Source of the DNA: Bidens hawaiensis
Lineage: Eukaryota; Streptophyta; Magnoliopsida; Asterales; Asteraceae
NCBI GenBank assembly: GCA_021521415.1
Contig: JAIQDT010003767.1
Location: 222,600-286,599, forward strand
Direction of reading: 5' to 3'
DNA length: 64,000 bases
A program made the position numbers and the translations under genes. The notes beneath the pieces were generated by a model. It had not been told where the DNA came from and searched no databases. It saw only the letters and a list, made by a program, of their open reading frames with translations. This document shows positions 45,943 to 57,279 of this stretch, piece by piece (the first letter of the stretch is position 1; every line of letters begins with the position of its first letter).

Positions 45943-47366
45943 CTAAGTGTATTTTTCAAGATTCATGATTCCCGATGAATGGATATCGCCATACGCACAC
46001 AATACATTAACATCACTTGAAGTAGCAATCTGATGACGTGTTTGCACTCCAACATCAAGATCACCAATGATGTTGTGCTGAAGATGATACGTGTGAATTG
46101 GAAGTGTTGGATTTTCAGGCACAACAACATTATCAGTTAAATTAGTAAGATTTTCTTCAACATCATGAGACGATTCACCAATATCATGAATTTCAGGAAA
46201 TGGAGCTGAAGAGGAATCAATAAAATGACCATCATCTGACGAAATAGAAATAACATAAGACGTATCAGGAAGATCATATTGTGTAACATCATCATAATTA
46301 GAAACTAAAGACCTTGGTGTTGAAATTTGATTTTCTAAATAAGCACGCACCAAATCTTCATCAAGTTGATCAAATATGGGAGTAAAAAAATTAAATAAAC
46401 ACTCATAATCAAACATCCAGTTAGGACCTTTGCCAGTAGGAGGTGTGGGATATCGTTGACAGTCAACATGGTACCACTTTTCAACACAAGTCGATGTAAA
46501 ATTGAAGACCCGTTTCTTAGGTGATGCATAACCCATGAAATAACCTTCGATTGCCTTTTCCTCGAATTTTCTTGCATCTCTTTTCAACATAGTGCAAGGG
46601 CACCCGAATGGTTCTGGAAACTTTAAATTGGGTTTACGATTGTTTTGAAGATCATAACTTGTCTTTCGCAGCTTCTTCACAGTCTATACATGATTAAGCA
46701 TGTAGCAAGCAGTGCTCACCGCCTCATTCAAAAATAGGACATGAAGTTTTGAATCTTCTAGGATTGTTCTTGCAGCTTCAATCAGTGTTCGGTTCTTTCT
46801 TTCCGCAACACTGTTCTGTTGAGGTACATATGGAGCATTATATTCTCGATGAATTCCTTTTTGAATACAAAATCCAATGCAGTTTTTTTGAACTCCGTAC
46901 TATTATCACTCCGCATACGTCTCACCTTGTGTTTGTAGTGTGATTCGATCTTAGTGATTAGATTTTGCATAAGCACATGTGTCTGATCTTTAGAACTCAT
47001 AAATAACACCCATGAGTATCTTGAATAGTCATCAGTGACAACTAGATAGTACCAATCTCCAGCAATACTCACACGATTCACAGGACCAAAAAAATCCATA
47101 TGAAGTCGTTCGAAAGGAGTATCAATATAATTAATTAACTTAGACGGGTGTGACTTCTTTTTCTGTTTTCCCATTTTGCATGCAACATAGTGATCGGTCA
47201 ACTTGAAGTGTTTCAGGGAAAACCCATCAACCAAATCATTTTTCATAAGATAATTCATCTTTCTAACATGAATGTGACACATACGCCTATGCCACAGAAT
47301 CGAGTCTTTCTCAGTTGCTTTTGAGACAAAACACGTTTCAACAGAAGTAGATACCTTAGAACTCAT
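45943..47366 (-). pseudogene. SIRE-like copia integrase and linker, broken
   Basis: The 46782-47366 part has the zinc-binding start LWHRRMCHIHVRKM (Cys in place of the usual Gly in RxGH) and core acidic residues in MDFFGPV and RSDNSTEF. The sequence expected to supply the third acid (GVAERKNRT in relatives) is frameshifted near 46790. The 45943-46680 part holds the C-terminal linker (FGCPCTMLKRDARKF, EGYFMGYASPKKRVFN) followed by an acidic, Ser-rich region before RT. It is not functional. Confidence 0.8.
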
Positions 47367-47599
47367 ATTCAGTACATAAATATCATTTGGCCGAGGAGAT
47401 CACATGGAAACCATGTCTTCTGGAATGACATATCCTGGTTTGAGTATTATGCACTTCTTGTCGGTAAATACAGTGGTATACTTTTTATCACAAATTTAAG
47501 ACTTGCTCAACAGATTGTGATCCACTTTATGACAATAATTAACTTTCTCAAATGTGATACGGCCATTTCACACATCTCCTTATTTTGTAATCATTCCCC

Positions 47600-47720
47600 C
47601 AAAATTACCCGCAAAAGCTACATAACCTCCTTGAGTATTCTTGACATTTGTTTGTAGGTTGATGTTGCCGGTAGTATGACAAGAGAATCCACTATCCATA
47701 ATCCAGTTTTCACCGGATAT
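47600..47720 (-). pseudogene. SIRE-like protease fragment
   Basis: The minus strand reads WIMDSGFSCHTTGNINLQTN. DSG (plus 47688-47696) is the aspartic protease motif. The usual Cys after DSG is Phe here. Flanking sequence is broken by stops. Confidence 0.7.
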
Positions 47721-48068
47721 AGTCATGGATGAACTTTGCACACATAGGTAAAATGATTAGTTCAAAGAGGAAGCCCGGGCCTCAGTCTTGGGCACCTCTT
47801 TAATTTCACTTAAAGATATACTTTTGATTGAATTCAAATATGTGGTTTAGCTACTTGTGAATAAGTCACAGGCCTTTTAGACTTTCGTCTCAAATATGAT
47901 GCTTGAACTACATTTGTGTTCACATTTTTTTCAAATCGGTTCCGTAGGAACAAATTTGGGTTTTATGTTAACATTGTTTTCATCAACAAAATCACTTTGC
48001 GTGGATTCACGTTTGAAAACATGATGTGAGTCTCATCATCATAAGACATGAGTCTTTTCAGAATTTCT

Positions 48069-48269
48069 TTAACCAAAAAGCAAGTTCTGTGATTTCTTCA
48101 TTCCACAGTTTCTTACAACGTGACCACGTTCACCACATAAAAAGCAAGTTCTCATGTAAACAAACATACGTTGTGGTTTAACAGGAACTGTTGCAACCGA
48201 AGGTTGATGATACACACCAGAAAAATGCATTTTGTTCATGTCATCAAACGTAACAGATTTCTTTTTCAT
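48069..48269 (-). pseudogene. Gag CCHC zinc knuckle fragment
   Basis: A 66-residue open stretch contains CFLCGERGHVVRNC, an intact CX2CX4HX4C knuckle, upstream of protease on the minus strand. It is part of the same broken gag. Confidence 0.8.
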
Positions 48270-48576
48270 AAAAAATCAAGATTTGAACAATCAGAATAAA
48301 TCTGTAACGTGTCAGTTACAGTTGAATTAACAAATTGAACTTTCTTCGCAGTAACAATTGTTTTGCTTTAATCAATGGATCTGTTGTGTTTTATACTTTA
48401 GATCTAGCAAATGCATGTTCAATACTTTTGAAGCTTCATTGTTAAAGACACTCTCAACCAACTTTGGGGTGATTAAATTAAGTTAATGTCTTTCTCAGTG
48501 AATACTTTGCTAAGACCTTTTAACTTAAACACACGACCTGTGTTTTCATTAAAAGAAGTTGGATTGATGAAACACA

Positions 48577-49190
48577 TCAAATTCTTATCAGAAATTTTTG
48601 GTTTACTGATTTCTTAGTCTTAACCTTTGAAAGTTTTATCAAATTCACTTTAGATGTACTTGAACCATACACAGCTTCCTCAAATTCATAAGGTTCACAT
48701 AAAATGCGATTCGAACGTGGAATGTTCTGATTTTTTTGTACAATATCAGGTTCAACTACATCCTCAATGATTACATTCTCAACAAAGACTTTGTTACTTT
48801 GAATATGAGGTTCTGGTGTTGAATTCTGAACAGTGATTTTGTCCTTTTTAGGTTTCTCCTCATGAATGACAGGTTTAGTAACAATTTCTTCTGTTCTCGC
48901 AAACTGATTTTGGGAATAGTCATCATTAAACGGTGGAGGAACTTCAACAAAGCCTAAACCTTTTGTAGAAGCTTTTTGTTTACCAGATACTTCAATAATT
49001 TCATTCAACAAAGAGGATGAATTTCTAAATTTTTCCAATTTGCTTTTCAACTCTAGAACTTCATTTTCATGCTCTATTATTTCAGATCTTTGTTTTAGAA
49101 TTTCTTGAAATTGTTTATTGTTAATGGTCATTTTCACTGAAAGTTCTGATTTAAAATCATGATTACATATAGACAATCCCTCAATATTTT
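48577..49190 (-). pseudogene. SIRE-like gag, coiled-coil and C-terminal part
   Basis: The 199-residue open stretch has a coiled-coil-like start (EIIEHENEVLELKSKLEKF) and STKGLGFVEVPPPFNDDYS, shared with the gag remnants at 32150-33420 and 36710-38060. The N-terminal gag and leader are missing; about 115 bp upstream lies the end of another LTR. Confidence 0.75.
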
Positions 49191-49305
49191 CTTGTCAGGC
49201 CCTTTGATTTCAGCTGGATCTTACTTAATCATGTCATAACTCACATAGATTAATGTGCCGACAAGAGAGTTAATGACGGGTTCTATATTTAGAAAGATAT
49301 CCGTT

Positions 49306-50380
49306 TGTTAAAGGCGGAATCAATAACAAACATACGGTTGCTATGAATAATCAAAGGTAGAAAGCACACACAGGATTCACTCAAAAGATTTCCATCTATA
49401 TAATTTTCATCATACAAAGTGGATAATCGATTTAGGGTTTTAGGAATCCTAGGACAGCCGTCACACGATATATTCTATCTCAATAAATGTGTCTGTCCAT
49501 CCTTATTGTGCCCCCTTTGGCGGTGTGCCCTAAACATTCTATTTATAGACCTGCCAACCTAGGACAACTGTCATTCCTTCTAGAAGCCCTAAATACAATC
49601 ACACATATTCAAATTACACATTCAAAATACAACTAAATGTAAAACAAGTCTTCCAGGTAGGCTTTACAACATTCTTCATTCTCCGAGTACGCTTTGTACT
49701 CTGCCATCCTTTGAACTTGGTAACATAGAAGTGTACTCGAAATCAGTTTCCGGGTAAACTTTCCTTGAAGAGTATTTTACCAAGTAAAATACTCACCGGG
49801 TAGACTTCAGTCTCCTTGGCTTTGTTAAAATTTTCCCGACAAATCCTTACGAGCAACCTTGTTCTTCAATGATCCATTTCAGCTCTTTGCTATAAAATAA
49901 CTTATTAGCAAAGTGTACTCGGGAGTACTGTTCCTTGCTTGAGCTGAACCTTGCCCGATATTACTTAGAGATATTCATTTAGATCATCAAGCATACTTGG
50001 ACCATACTTATTAATGAATACCTTGCCCGGTCTTCCAATCACTTGGCTTCTTGGACTTGGTTAACCAAAAATTACTCGGAAGAGTAATATACTTGGCTCT
50101 GAAGAACAGACTTGCTTGATAAAGTGAACCTTGCCCGGATTTACATAAACTAGTGAACCTTGCTCGGCAATACACTAATTTGCAAACCCTGCTCGGATAT
50201 CCACTAAAGAAGACTTCTTGAAGTAAACCTTGCCCGATAGACAAAATATCATACCCGACTAAGTAAAACCTTGCTCGGATGTCTAAGGTGTGCCCGGATC
50301 CATACTTAGTGAATTCTAAGGAGGTTGAGAAGATTCCAATCTTCCATATACTTCATTCTGGTCAAATCTTTGACTCAACA
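49306..50380 (-). repeat. LTR of a second minus-strand element
   Basis: On the minus strand it starts TGTTGAGTCAAAG (50380 downward), directly after AGGGGGAGAT, and probably ends CCTTTAACA at 49306 (1075 bp). No iMet-type PBS was recognised beyond 49306. It contains about eight irregular copies of ccttgc(c/t)cgg in 49940-50300. The first 12-13 bases and the purine tract are duplicated (50370-50390 and 50403-50422). Confidence 0.6.
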
Positions 50381-50422
50381 ATCTCCCCCTTAGGTCAATT
50401 GTTTGACTCAACAATCTCCCCC
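50381..50422 (-). promoter_or_regulatory. Duplicated polypurine tract
   Basis: AGGGGGAGAT is followed by TGTTGAGTCAAA twice, 33 bp apart. Only the inner copy adjoins the LTR. Confidence 0.7.
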
Positions 50423-50532
50423 TAGATTGGAACACCTCAGCTGACCCAAAACATTTCTATGGTTACTTACACTTAGCAAAAATACACATCAAATCAAAAA
50501 TCAAAATTACATATTCAAATAACATAAGAAAA

Positions 50533-52378
50533 TTACATAATTAGAAAGTTGTCCGAAGACATTACAAAACAAAGCTTATTCAATTGATCTTTTCTCTTTC
50601 TTGCATTATGAATGGCTTGTCTTCGATTGATTATCTCTGAAGCAGCTTTCATCTTGAAAATATTAAGGGCTTGGTAGTGAGTGTGACTTTCTGATATAGC
50701 CAAGTCCCTTATATCCATTAGATCTTCATTGTGGGCAGGTCAAGTCTTCATCCTTTTTAATGATCCCCAGAATTTTTCCATCCGAATTCCTCAGTACAAA
50801 ATGATTATCATTCTCTTTGAATTCAATGTCAGCTATAATCCCATTTTTCTGTACTGTGTAATTGGGGCGTCTCATTATTCTTCCCAGACTTATACATGTA
50901 TTCAAGTTGGACAATGGATCTCATCTCTGAAGGTCATCTGAAAGTCTCTTTCAGCTATGTCCATTCTTTTCAGCTTTGCAGTCCTTTTTGACTTGTGAGA
51001 CTAAATCATCCTACAGCTCCTCTTTTCTTTTAAGAATTTGAATCCTTTTCCAGCTTCTTCATACAAGTATTTTGACAGATCATTCATCTGTCTTCCTGCC
51101 ATTTTGCTTCTGTCTCTGTAATCATACAATCTGAGAGTAGCCATTCTATCCAACTGTTCTTCATTGTAGTCACGAAAGTCACTCCTAACCACAATCTCTC
51201 TCAGCAATCTGTTTTCCATAATCACTTTTAAAGATTCAGTAACTGAGTCAAAGTACAGTTCCCTAGGAAGATCCACATCAGACTGTGGTCTTGTTGTTCT
51301 TTGTTGTGCAGAACTGCTTGACTCACCTCTTCCTCTTTGACCTCTTCCTCCTTGTGGAAATCTTCTTGAAATAGGAGGTCTGAAGGGAATGGACTTCTTT
51401 TGTTTTGCAGGCCTCAAGTTAAAAACATTAATGTATACAGCCTCTACCATCTCTGTTGGTAGATTGGCAAGTTCAACCACATTGTGTCCTGCTGCTTTAA
51501 GTTCTTTTAAAATTTTATCCATGCCAGGAGTTCTTGCCAATCCAGCAGGTACAAACCTACCATCAGCATAGTATCTTGGGTTCTCTCCTTCTCTTAAAGC
51601 TTTCTCCCATTCAGTCTTTTGAAGATAGAAAAGTGTCTTCAAATCCTCCTTTTCCAAGACATTGAAGTCTGTTTCAGTCATTCCTCTTTGATTTATCATT
51701 ATGTTTCTTAGAATGTTTATCATTTCTTCATTTTCCCAAGGGAGAAATGGTTCATCCTCAGGTTCAGGCTTAGGTTCCTCTGGGATGGGTGTTTCAAAAG
51801 TAGGCACTTCATCTGGTTTTTCCTTTTCAGCCTGTTTCTTTTGTTTCTCCCTCAAAGTTTGGATTCTTCTCTTCTTTGCTTGAGGTTCATCGGTTTCTTT
51901 ATCCTGTTTGGCAGACCTTTCAGTTTGAGTTCTTTTCAGTTTTTCTTTTCTTTTCAATTTATTATACTGGTCTACCACTGATTCTTTTGACAAATGTTCA
52001 ACTAGTTCTAGTTTCATACCTTTTTCCAGCAGGTATCCACACATTCCTCCAAACTTTTTCTTCAAATTTTCCATCTTTTCAAGTTTCTCATTCTCTTTTA
52101 TACATTTTTCAAACACCTTTTCTCTTTCACTGTTATAGAGATTTTGGAGTTTATCAAAAGTAAAGTGAGACAAATCATTTTCAGAATAGTTGTGCCTTCT
52201 GAGATAATCTCTGTATTTCTGGGCATCTCTATTCTTTTGTTGCATAAGCTTCTTGAGAGTATTATTTTATTCTTCTAATCTCTGCTTCAATTCATCATCA
52301 TTCATACCAGCCAGAGTTTCAAAGCTTATACCAAATTTTCTTAACTTTATCACCAATAGATTTTTCTTTTTAGCTTCT
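50533..52378 (-). pseudogene. Second accessory ORF near LTR, cut by Tekay insertion
   Basis: The main open part (51001-52245, up to 414 residues) is highly charged: predicted coiled coil (KVFEKCIKENEKLEKMENLK), basic stretch (AKKRRIQTLREKQKKQ), acidic Pro-rich stretch (ETPIPEEPKPEPEDEPFLPW), an RG-rich segment (FPQGGRGQRGRGESS) and a C-terminal helical part. Upstream the frame continues to 52378 with one stop near 52267. Downstream it continues in other frames (50726-50914, 50533-50718), with a 1-bp shift near 50722. It ends about 110 bp from the polypurine tract. It shares no obvious text with the ORF at 41161-43020. The RG segment suggests RNA binding, but this is only inference. Confidence 0.6.
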
Positions 52379-53180
52379 GTAACGATTCCGGCAAATTCAG
52401 GTATACCCTAGCCGGAATATACTATTTACGTGTTATTTAATACTGATTATATGAGTCATAGTACGTTTATACGAGTATATATGATTCACAATATGAATCA
52501 TACTCATATATATAGTGAATCGTATTGGAATTACAATTAATCAATGAACGATTATTGAAACCCGAACGAACCGGGAATTACATTATAGACGAAGTATATA
52601 ATGTTTAGTGATGTTTACGAGGTATGAATGCTTCGGGATAGGTGAATTATAGCACAGAAAAAGGATTTCGATTTAATGGTACGTCGGTACGCTAAACGAA
52701 ACCTTTAACACCAAACCAAGCAAGAGACGATCAATCAAGCCGAAAAAGATGCGTAATTATTAATAATATGATGTTTTAATGTCATGGGTTAAGTTTTTAA
52801 AGTTTTTAAATCAGTTTTATATAAATTTTATTTTAACCCGAAAAACAACCATTTTAGCCTCGTTTTAAACCGAATTACGAGTTTAAACGAGAAACGAACT
52901 GAACCAGATTATCCACAACATTATCCGGATTGTGTAATCCAAATGTGTGGCCATGGATTGAGATGTGGGCCCCCCCCCACACCACCATATGGCCGGCCTC
53001 ACAACACACACTTTACACATTACCTTTTTCTTTTTTTTACACCAATTCTCTCAAAACCTCTCAACTCTTTCAATATCCATCCAAGTTTCCTTGATTTCTA
53101 CCAAAGACTTGAAGGTATAACACTTGTTTTGAAGCTTGAATCTTGTTTTTAATTTCATAATTCTTGAGAAAAGGAAGTTT

Positions 53181-53480
53181 CATGTGAAAAATGGGTGAAA
53201 ACCCGAGATGAAACCGATTCTCGTGTGATCAAAGGATGTATACAAGTTATACAAAGGATCTTGATCCAAGTAATTAGTTAAAAGTGTTTAGAATGAATTT
53301 TTACGGTTGAAATCTTGTCAAATGAGTTTTCCATGTGAAAGACGGGTGAAAACCCGAGATGAAACCGACTCTTGCATGATCAAGAGATGTATACATGTTA
53401 TACAAGGGATCATGGTCCAAGAAATGAGTAAAAAGAGTCGGGAATGGATTTCTACGGTTAAAACCTTTGTTTTTACTTAA
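53181..53480 (+). repeat. 151-bp imperfect tandem pair in LTR
   Basis: Copies start catgtgaaa at 53181 and 53332, each followed by gggtgaaaacccgagatgaa, a gatcaa(a/g) block and a tacggtt(g/a)aaa end. Confidence 0.85.
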
Positions 53481-53985
53481 AAACCGACACTATGAAAGAA
53501 ATGGTTTGATTGTTGGTATAGTTTGCTTGGTGTGGTGTTGATGTGCTTGTAAGTGTTGTATCTAGCGGCTAGCAAAGGCTAGAAACCGAGATCCTTGCGA
53601 TCTAAAGCTAGAAAACACAAAATAGTTCGGTTTTCGTGTGTTTATGAAATTTGGACAGATTTTCGTGTGCTTAGAGTCGGGTCACGAAATTTCACAGAGA
53701 TGATCTACACATGAAAATATGAGATCTGTGAATTTTTGGTAATTTTTGGATAAAAGATGAATATTTGGTGAATTTAATGCTCGGTTTTGGCCAAAAATAG
53801 TGAAAAATAGCAAAACATGATGAAAAATTCCGGAAAATTTAAGATAAGCTTTCTATAACATATAAAAGTTACCCACAAAATTTGAGCTCATTTGGAAAAG
53901 TCTAAGTAGGCTTTTCGGTGAAACGAGTTCTAGGGCTTTCTAGCTCGGTTTTGGGTGAAAATGGCTTGAAAAATAAGTTTTAAAT

Positions 53986-54432
53986 TCTGGAAAAATTCCA
54001 GGAAGTTATGAGGATGATATATATCATCCCAGAAAAATTTGGGATTTTTCTAAAGTGTTTTGGTATTTTTGATATATTTAGTGTTTTAATAAGATTTAAA
54101 AATAGATAAATAAATGCAAATATAGGAAAATAAATCTGGAAAAATTCCAGAAAGTTATGAGGATGACAAGGATCATCCCAGAAAAATTTGGGATTTTTCT
54201 AAAGTGTTTTGGTATTTTTGATATATTTAGTGTTTTAATAAGATTTAAAAATAGATAAATAAATGCAAATATAGGAAAATAAATCTGGAAAAATTCCAGA
54301 AAGTTATGAGGATGACAAGGATCATCCCAGAAAAATTTGGGATTTTTCTAAAGTGTTTTGGTATTTTTGATATATTTAGTGTTTTAATAAGATTTAAAAA
54401 TAGATAAATAAATGTAAATATAAGAAAATAAA
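53986..54432 (+). repeat. 149-bp tandem repeat, three copies
   Basis: The unit starts tctggaaaaattccag at 53986, 54135 and 54284; a partial fourth begins at 54433. The first copy differs most (agg for aga, tgatatatatcatc for tgacaaggatcatc). The array recurs in the 3' LTR from about 63632. Confidence 0.95.
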
Positions 54433-55180
54433 TCTGGAAAATTTTTACAAAATTCCTTACTGTCAAATTAAGTTTTGTGCAAAATTTCAAGACCCGAGAC
54501 TAAACGGGAAATTATTTGTGCTAAAAAGAACATAAAAACAAGTTTTTAAAGCTTAAAACGTGTAAACCGGCAAAGTTCGCATAAGCGAGCTGACTGGTAC
54601 ATGAAAACTCTAAAAATGGACTATTTCATAAATCTAAGTAAATTAAGTAAAAATAAATCATCCGAAAATAATTCGGATGATTTGGGTAATTTTACCCGAT
54701 TTTACCGTTTCCGGCACCGAAATGACGGAAACGGGCCCCACGGCCAAACGGGGTGTCAAACCGAGCTATAATTTCATCACCTTAACTAAATTGACTGTCA
54801 AACTCTAAGCAATGTCACAATCTGAGTCCTTAGAAGTGTCACGGGGTTAACATTGTCCCCGAATCGAGTACAGTACTGGGTTAACAATGTTCCCAGATGT
54901 ACCGATTGATACGTATTTAAGTTATGGGAATTATATAGTAACGACTAGATATTATATTACAGATCCAGGCACGTAGCTGTTCCTTGTATTACTCACCGAC
55001 TCACAAAAGGTGAGTTTTCACGAGCCCCTTTTAATGAATTGTTTTAATTATATTTTCCCGGGGCGGAAAACATGTCTTATTTAAAGTATTTAAGTACATA
55101 CCGATCGTATGGAAATACTTGTACATTTATATATATATGGTCTGATGCACAGAATATATAAAATGTTTATCATGTGTTAT

Positions 55181-55490
55181 TGTTCTGGGGTAACATAGTT
55201 CCCAGGGGTTATTATTGTTCTGGGGTAACATAGTTCCCAGGGGTTATTATTGTTCTGGGGTAACATAGTTCCCAGGGGTTATTATTGTTCTGGGGTAACA
55301 TAGTTCCCAGGGGTTATTATTGTTCTGGGGTAACATAGTTCCCAGAGGTTGTAATTGTTCTGGGGTAACATAGTTCCCAGGGGTATTTATTGTTCTGGGG
55401 TAACATAGTTCCCAGGGGTTATTATTGTTCTGGGGTAACATAGTTCCCAGGAAGTTAATGGAAATATTCTGGGGTAACATAGTTCCCAGC
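55181..55490 (+). repeat. 35-bp minisatellite in LTR
   Basis: Units begin tgttctggggtaacatagtt at 55181, 55216, 55251, 55286, 55321, 55356, 55391 and 55426, with a diverged ninth near 55466. Each holds the near-palindrome ctgggg...cccag. Confidence 0.95.
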
Positions 55491-55866
55491 ATGATTATAT
55501 TGTTAATAAATGATTATTAAAATGATTGTCAGTGTTTATTTAAATTAGTGAAACTCACCAACTATTCGTAGTTGACCCGTTTTCTTTACATGTTTTCTAG
55601 GTATGCCCAAGTTGGATTGATTGATGTATGCTTAACTATCTGTGCTACCTGTTGGAAGCTTGCTGCTCTATGTTTTGTAATGAATTTATTAATGTCTTAT
55701 CGGTAAAATATGTGTGTAACACCTAGACAGTAATGAAACTCGCAACAATGTAATATGTTATAAATTAATGTAGTGGTATTTTCTTTATAAGCAATGCTGT
55801 TGATATCAGATGTGTCTGTTGCATCCCGTGTACGTTTCCGCTGCGGTTACGGGGTGTTACAGAACT

Positions 55867-55878
55867 TGGTATCAGAGC
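55867..55878 (+). promoter_or_regulatory. Tekay primer-binding site
   Basis: Exact TGGTATCAGAGC (tRNA-iMet complement), five bases after the LTR. Confidence 0.95.
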
Positions 55879-56226
55879 CATTGGTTATAAAGAATTACGA
55901 TGTCTGAAAAAGATACCTAAAATATAACCAGTAGCTCAAGTATTATAGGATCTGAATATCAACTAATAATATATTGTGACGAGATCGGGATGAACTTGGA
56001 TGGACAAGTGGGTTATTATGGTCCGGAACATAATAACAGACTTGTCTGCACGAGGGAATTCAGGGGAAGTCACGGGGAATTTAAATAGGTAAAATTGGCA
56101 ACATATGTGTAAGTATATGATAATATTATTATGTGGTAAAATTGTATAAGTAAGTGCATGTTAAGTTGATTTTGAATTACACTATAAAAAGGGACTATAT
56201 GTTTGTTAACTTGTGTGCAGGTAAAA

Positions 56227-56913
56227 ATGGCAAGAACACCTAGTGTGTCGACGGAAGAGGACCCGGAAGAGGTCAGTTCCGGGGCCTCTGGAAGCCCAAG
56301 TGTAGCACCCAGCTCCGAGCCTTCGGAGGCTAGTCATAGTACTTCTAGACAGACCACCCCAGCTAGGAGTGCTAGTTTACCCTCCCCTGCTAGGGTTACC
56401 AGGTCTCCTACCCCGCCCGCACCACAGACCGCTCCGATTCCCCCCAGACACGGTCCCCGCCTCACGGCGCGGATCAGTGCCCCGTATGTTCCGCCCACTG
56501 TTACCCCACCCAGATCCACATACCACCGGGGCGAGTCTTCCCGCCCCCAACCCGAGCCTGCAACCCTACCTGTGTGGGGTCTTCCAAGGCAGGAGCGGGA
56601 CTTGGCGGCTTGGCTACGTGTTCTCACCGAACAGGTGAACGAGCACTCTGCCGCCCTGGTCGTGGGGGTACAGAGGCGGGCGTACCTCGGGGACAGCATA
56701 CTGGACCACCAGTATGCTATTAACCAGTTAAAGAGGCGGGCGTACCTCGGGGACAGCATACTGGACCACCAGTATGCTATTAACCAGTTAAAGAGGGAGT
56801 GCTCATACTCCCACTGGTTGATCGGCCAGATGGAAACCCGAATCCGGGTTATGGTGGCGGTGTTGGTGGTGCTGATGGCGGTGTTGGTGGGGTTGGTTTA
56901 CCACCATGTGTAG
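56227..56913 (+). CDS. Extra ORF upstream of gag, putative membrane-anchored protein
   Basis: This is a 228-residue ORF of unknown function between PBS and gag-pol, in the same sense. ATG 56227 is the first ATG and follows a splice-acceptor-like ttgtgtgcag (56211-56220). Residues 1-115 are Ser/Pro/Thr-rich and probably disordered. About 125-190 is helical, with a perfect 60-bp in-frame duplication (56673-56792, residues 150-169 and 170-189, RRAYLGDSILDHQYAINQLK). The C-terminus (about 208-225, VMVAVLVVLMAVLVGLVY) is a strong single transmembrane candidate, so a tail-anchored topology is inferred. No nucleic-acid-binding or enzyme motif is seen. Codon choice is GC-rich compared with the flanking leader, consistent with real coding. 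Tat/Ogre elements are known to have ORFs before gag; one in a chromodomain element is unusual to me. Confidence 0.65.
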   Translation: MARTPSVSTEEDPEEVSSGASGSPSVAPSSEPSEASHSTSRQTTPARSASLPSPARVTRSPTPPAPQTAPIPPRHGPRLTARISAPYVPPTVTPPRSTYHRGESSRPQPEPATLPVWGLPRQERDLAAWLRVLTEQVNEHSAALVVGVQRRAYLGDSILDHQYAINQLKRRAYLGDSILDHQYAINQLKRECSYSHWLIGQMETRIRVMVAVLVVLMAVLVGLVYHHV

Positions 56914-57279
56914 ATGTGTTAGATGGTAAAATCTTGAACCGCTTTTTGATACTCCGTGTAAGTAGTTAGTGGTGATACTAACACGGAGTGAATCTTGTTT
57001 AGTTATAGTACAACCACTGGCCCATAGGGGGTCTCTTGTAGGGCATATCATTATCGATACTTTTGGGTATCATTCAAGCACTGACCCATTGCGGGTTATG
57101 TCGAGGATGATACCAACGTAGGCCCATTGTATTAAAACTAGTTATGTAATGTTGACTGAAAGTATGTAAACTGATGTTTGTGTAATATGTATCCATGTTT
57201 ACTAATGAATGAAATATGTATTGTGTTTTATGATTTGAGATGGTATTGATTATATGTATTTCTTTGATGATTGTGTAGA
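56914..57279 (+). other. Spacer between extra ORF and gag-pol
   Basis: It is 366 bp. A small hairpin, actccgtgt/acacggagt, lies at 56950-56988. It ends tttctttgatgattgtgtag|A before ATG, resembling a 3' splice site, which could allow gag-pol to be translated from a spliced RNA. Confidence 0.5.

Larger units (their letters stand above)
52379..55861 (+). repeat. Tekay 5' LTR
   Basis: It is 3483 bp with TGTAACG...GTGTTACA termini. It contains a 151-bp imperfect tandem pair (53181-53480), a 149-bp repeat in three copies (53986-54432) and a 35-bp repeat in about nine copies (55181-55490). ORFs inside it are not supported as genes. Confidence 0.95.

Noticed and set aside
40593..49190. Intact SIRE-like element
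   Set aside because: All coding parts carry stops or frameshifts, the YVDD motif is out of frame, and no complete 5' LTR with PBS was found for it.
55181..55490. Regularly spaced repeats resembling a CRISPR array
   Set aside because: The 35-bp unit is contiguous with no unique spacers, and the DNA is plant nuclear.
55247..55492. Minus-strand 81-residue ORF with repeated PGNYVTPEQ/GTMLPQN text
   Set aside because: It is a translation of the 35-bp LTR minisatellite; the residue pattern changes frame with each unit.
56334..56759. 141-residue minus-strand ORF opposite the extra Tekay ORF
   Set aside because: The sense frame has the first ATG, a composition typical of disordered proteins and a membrane segment; the antisense frame has no recognisable pattern. 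The choice is by inference and could be tested by conservation.
57271..57279. Upstream TTG as gag-pol start
   Set aside because: ATG at 57280 follows an acceptor-like AG and starts the gag-like text MAPKRST; a TTG start is not expected in a plant.
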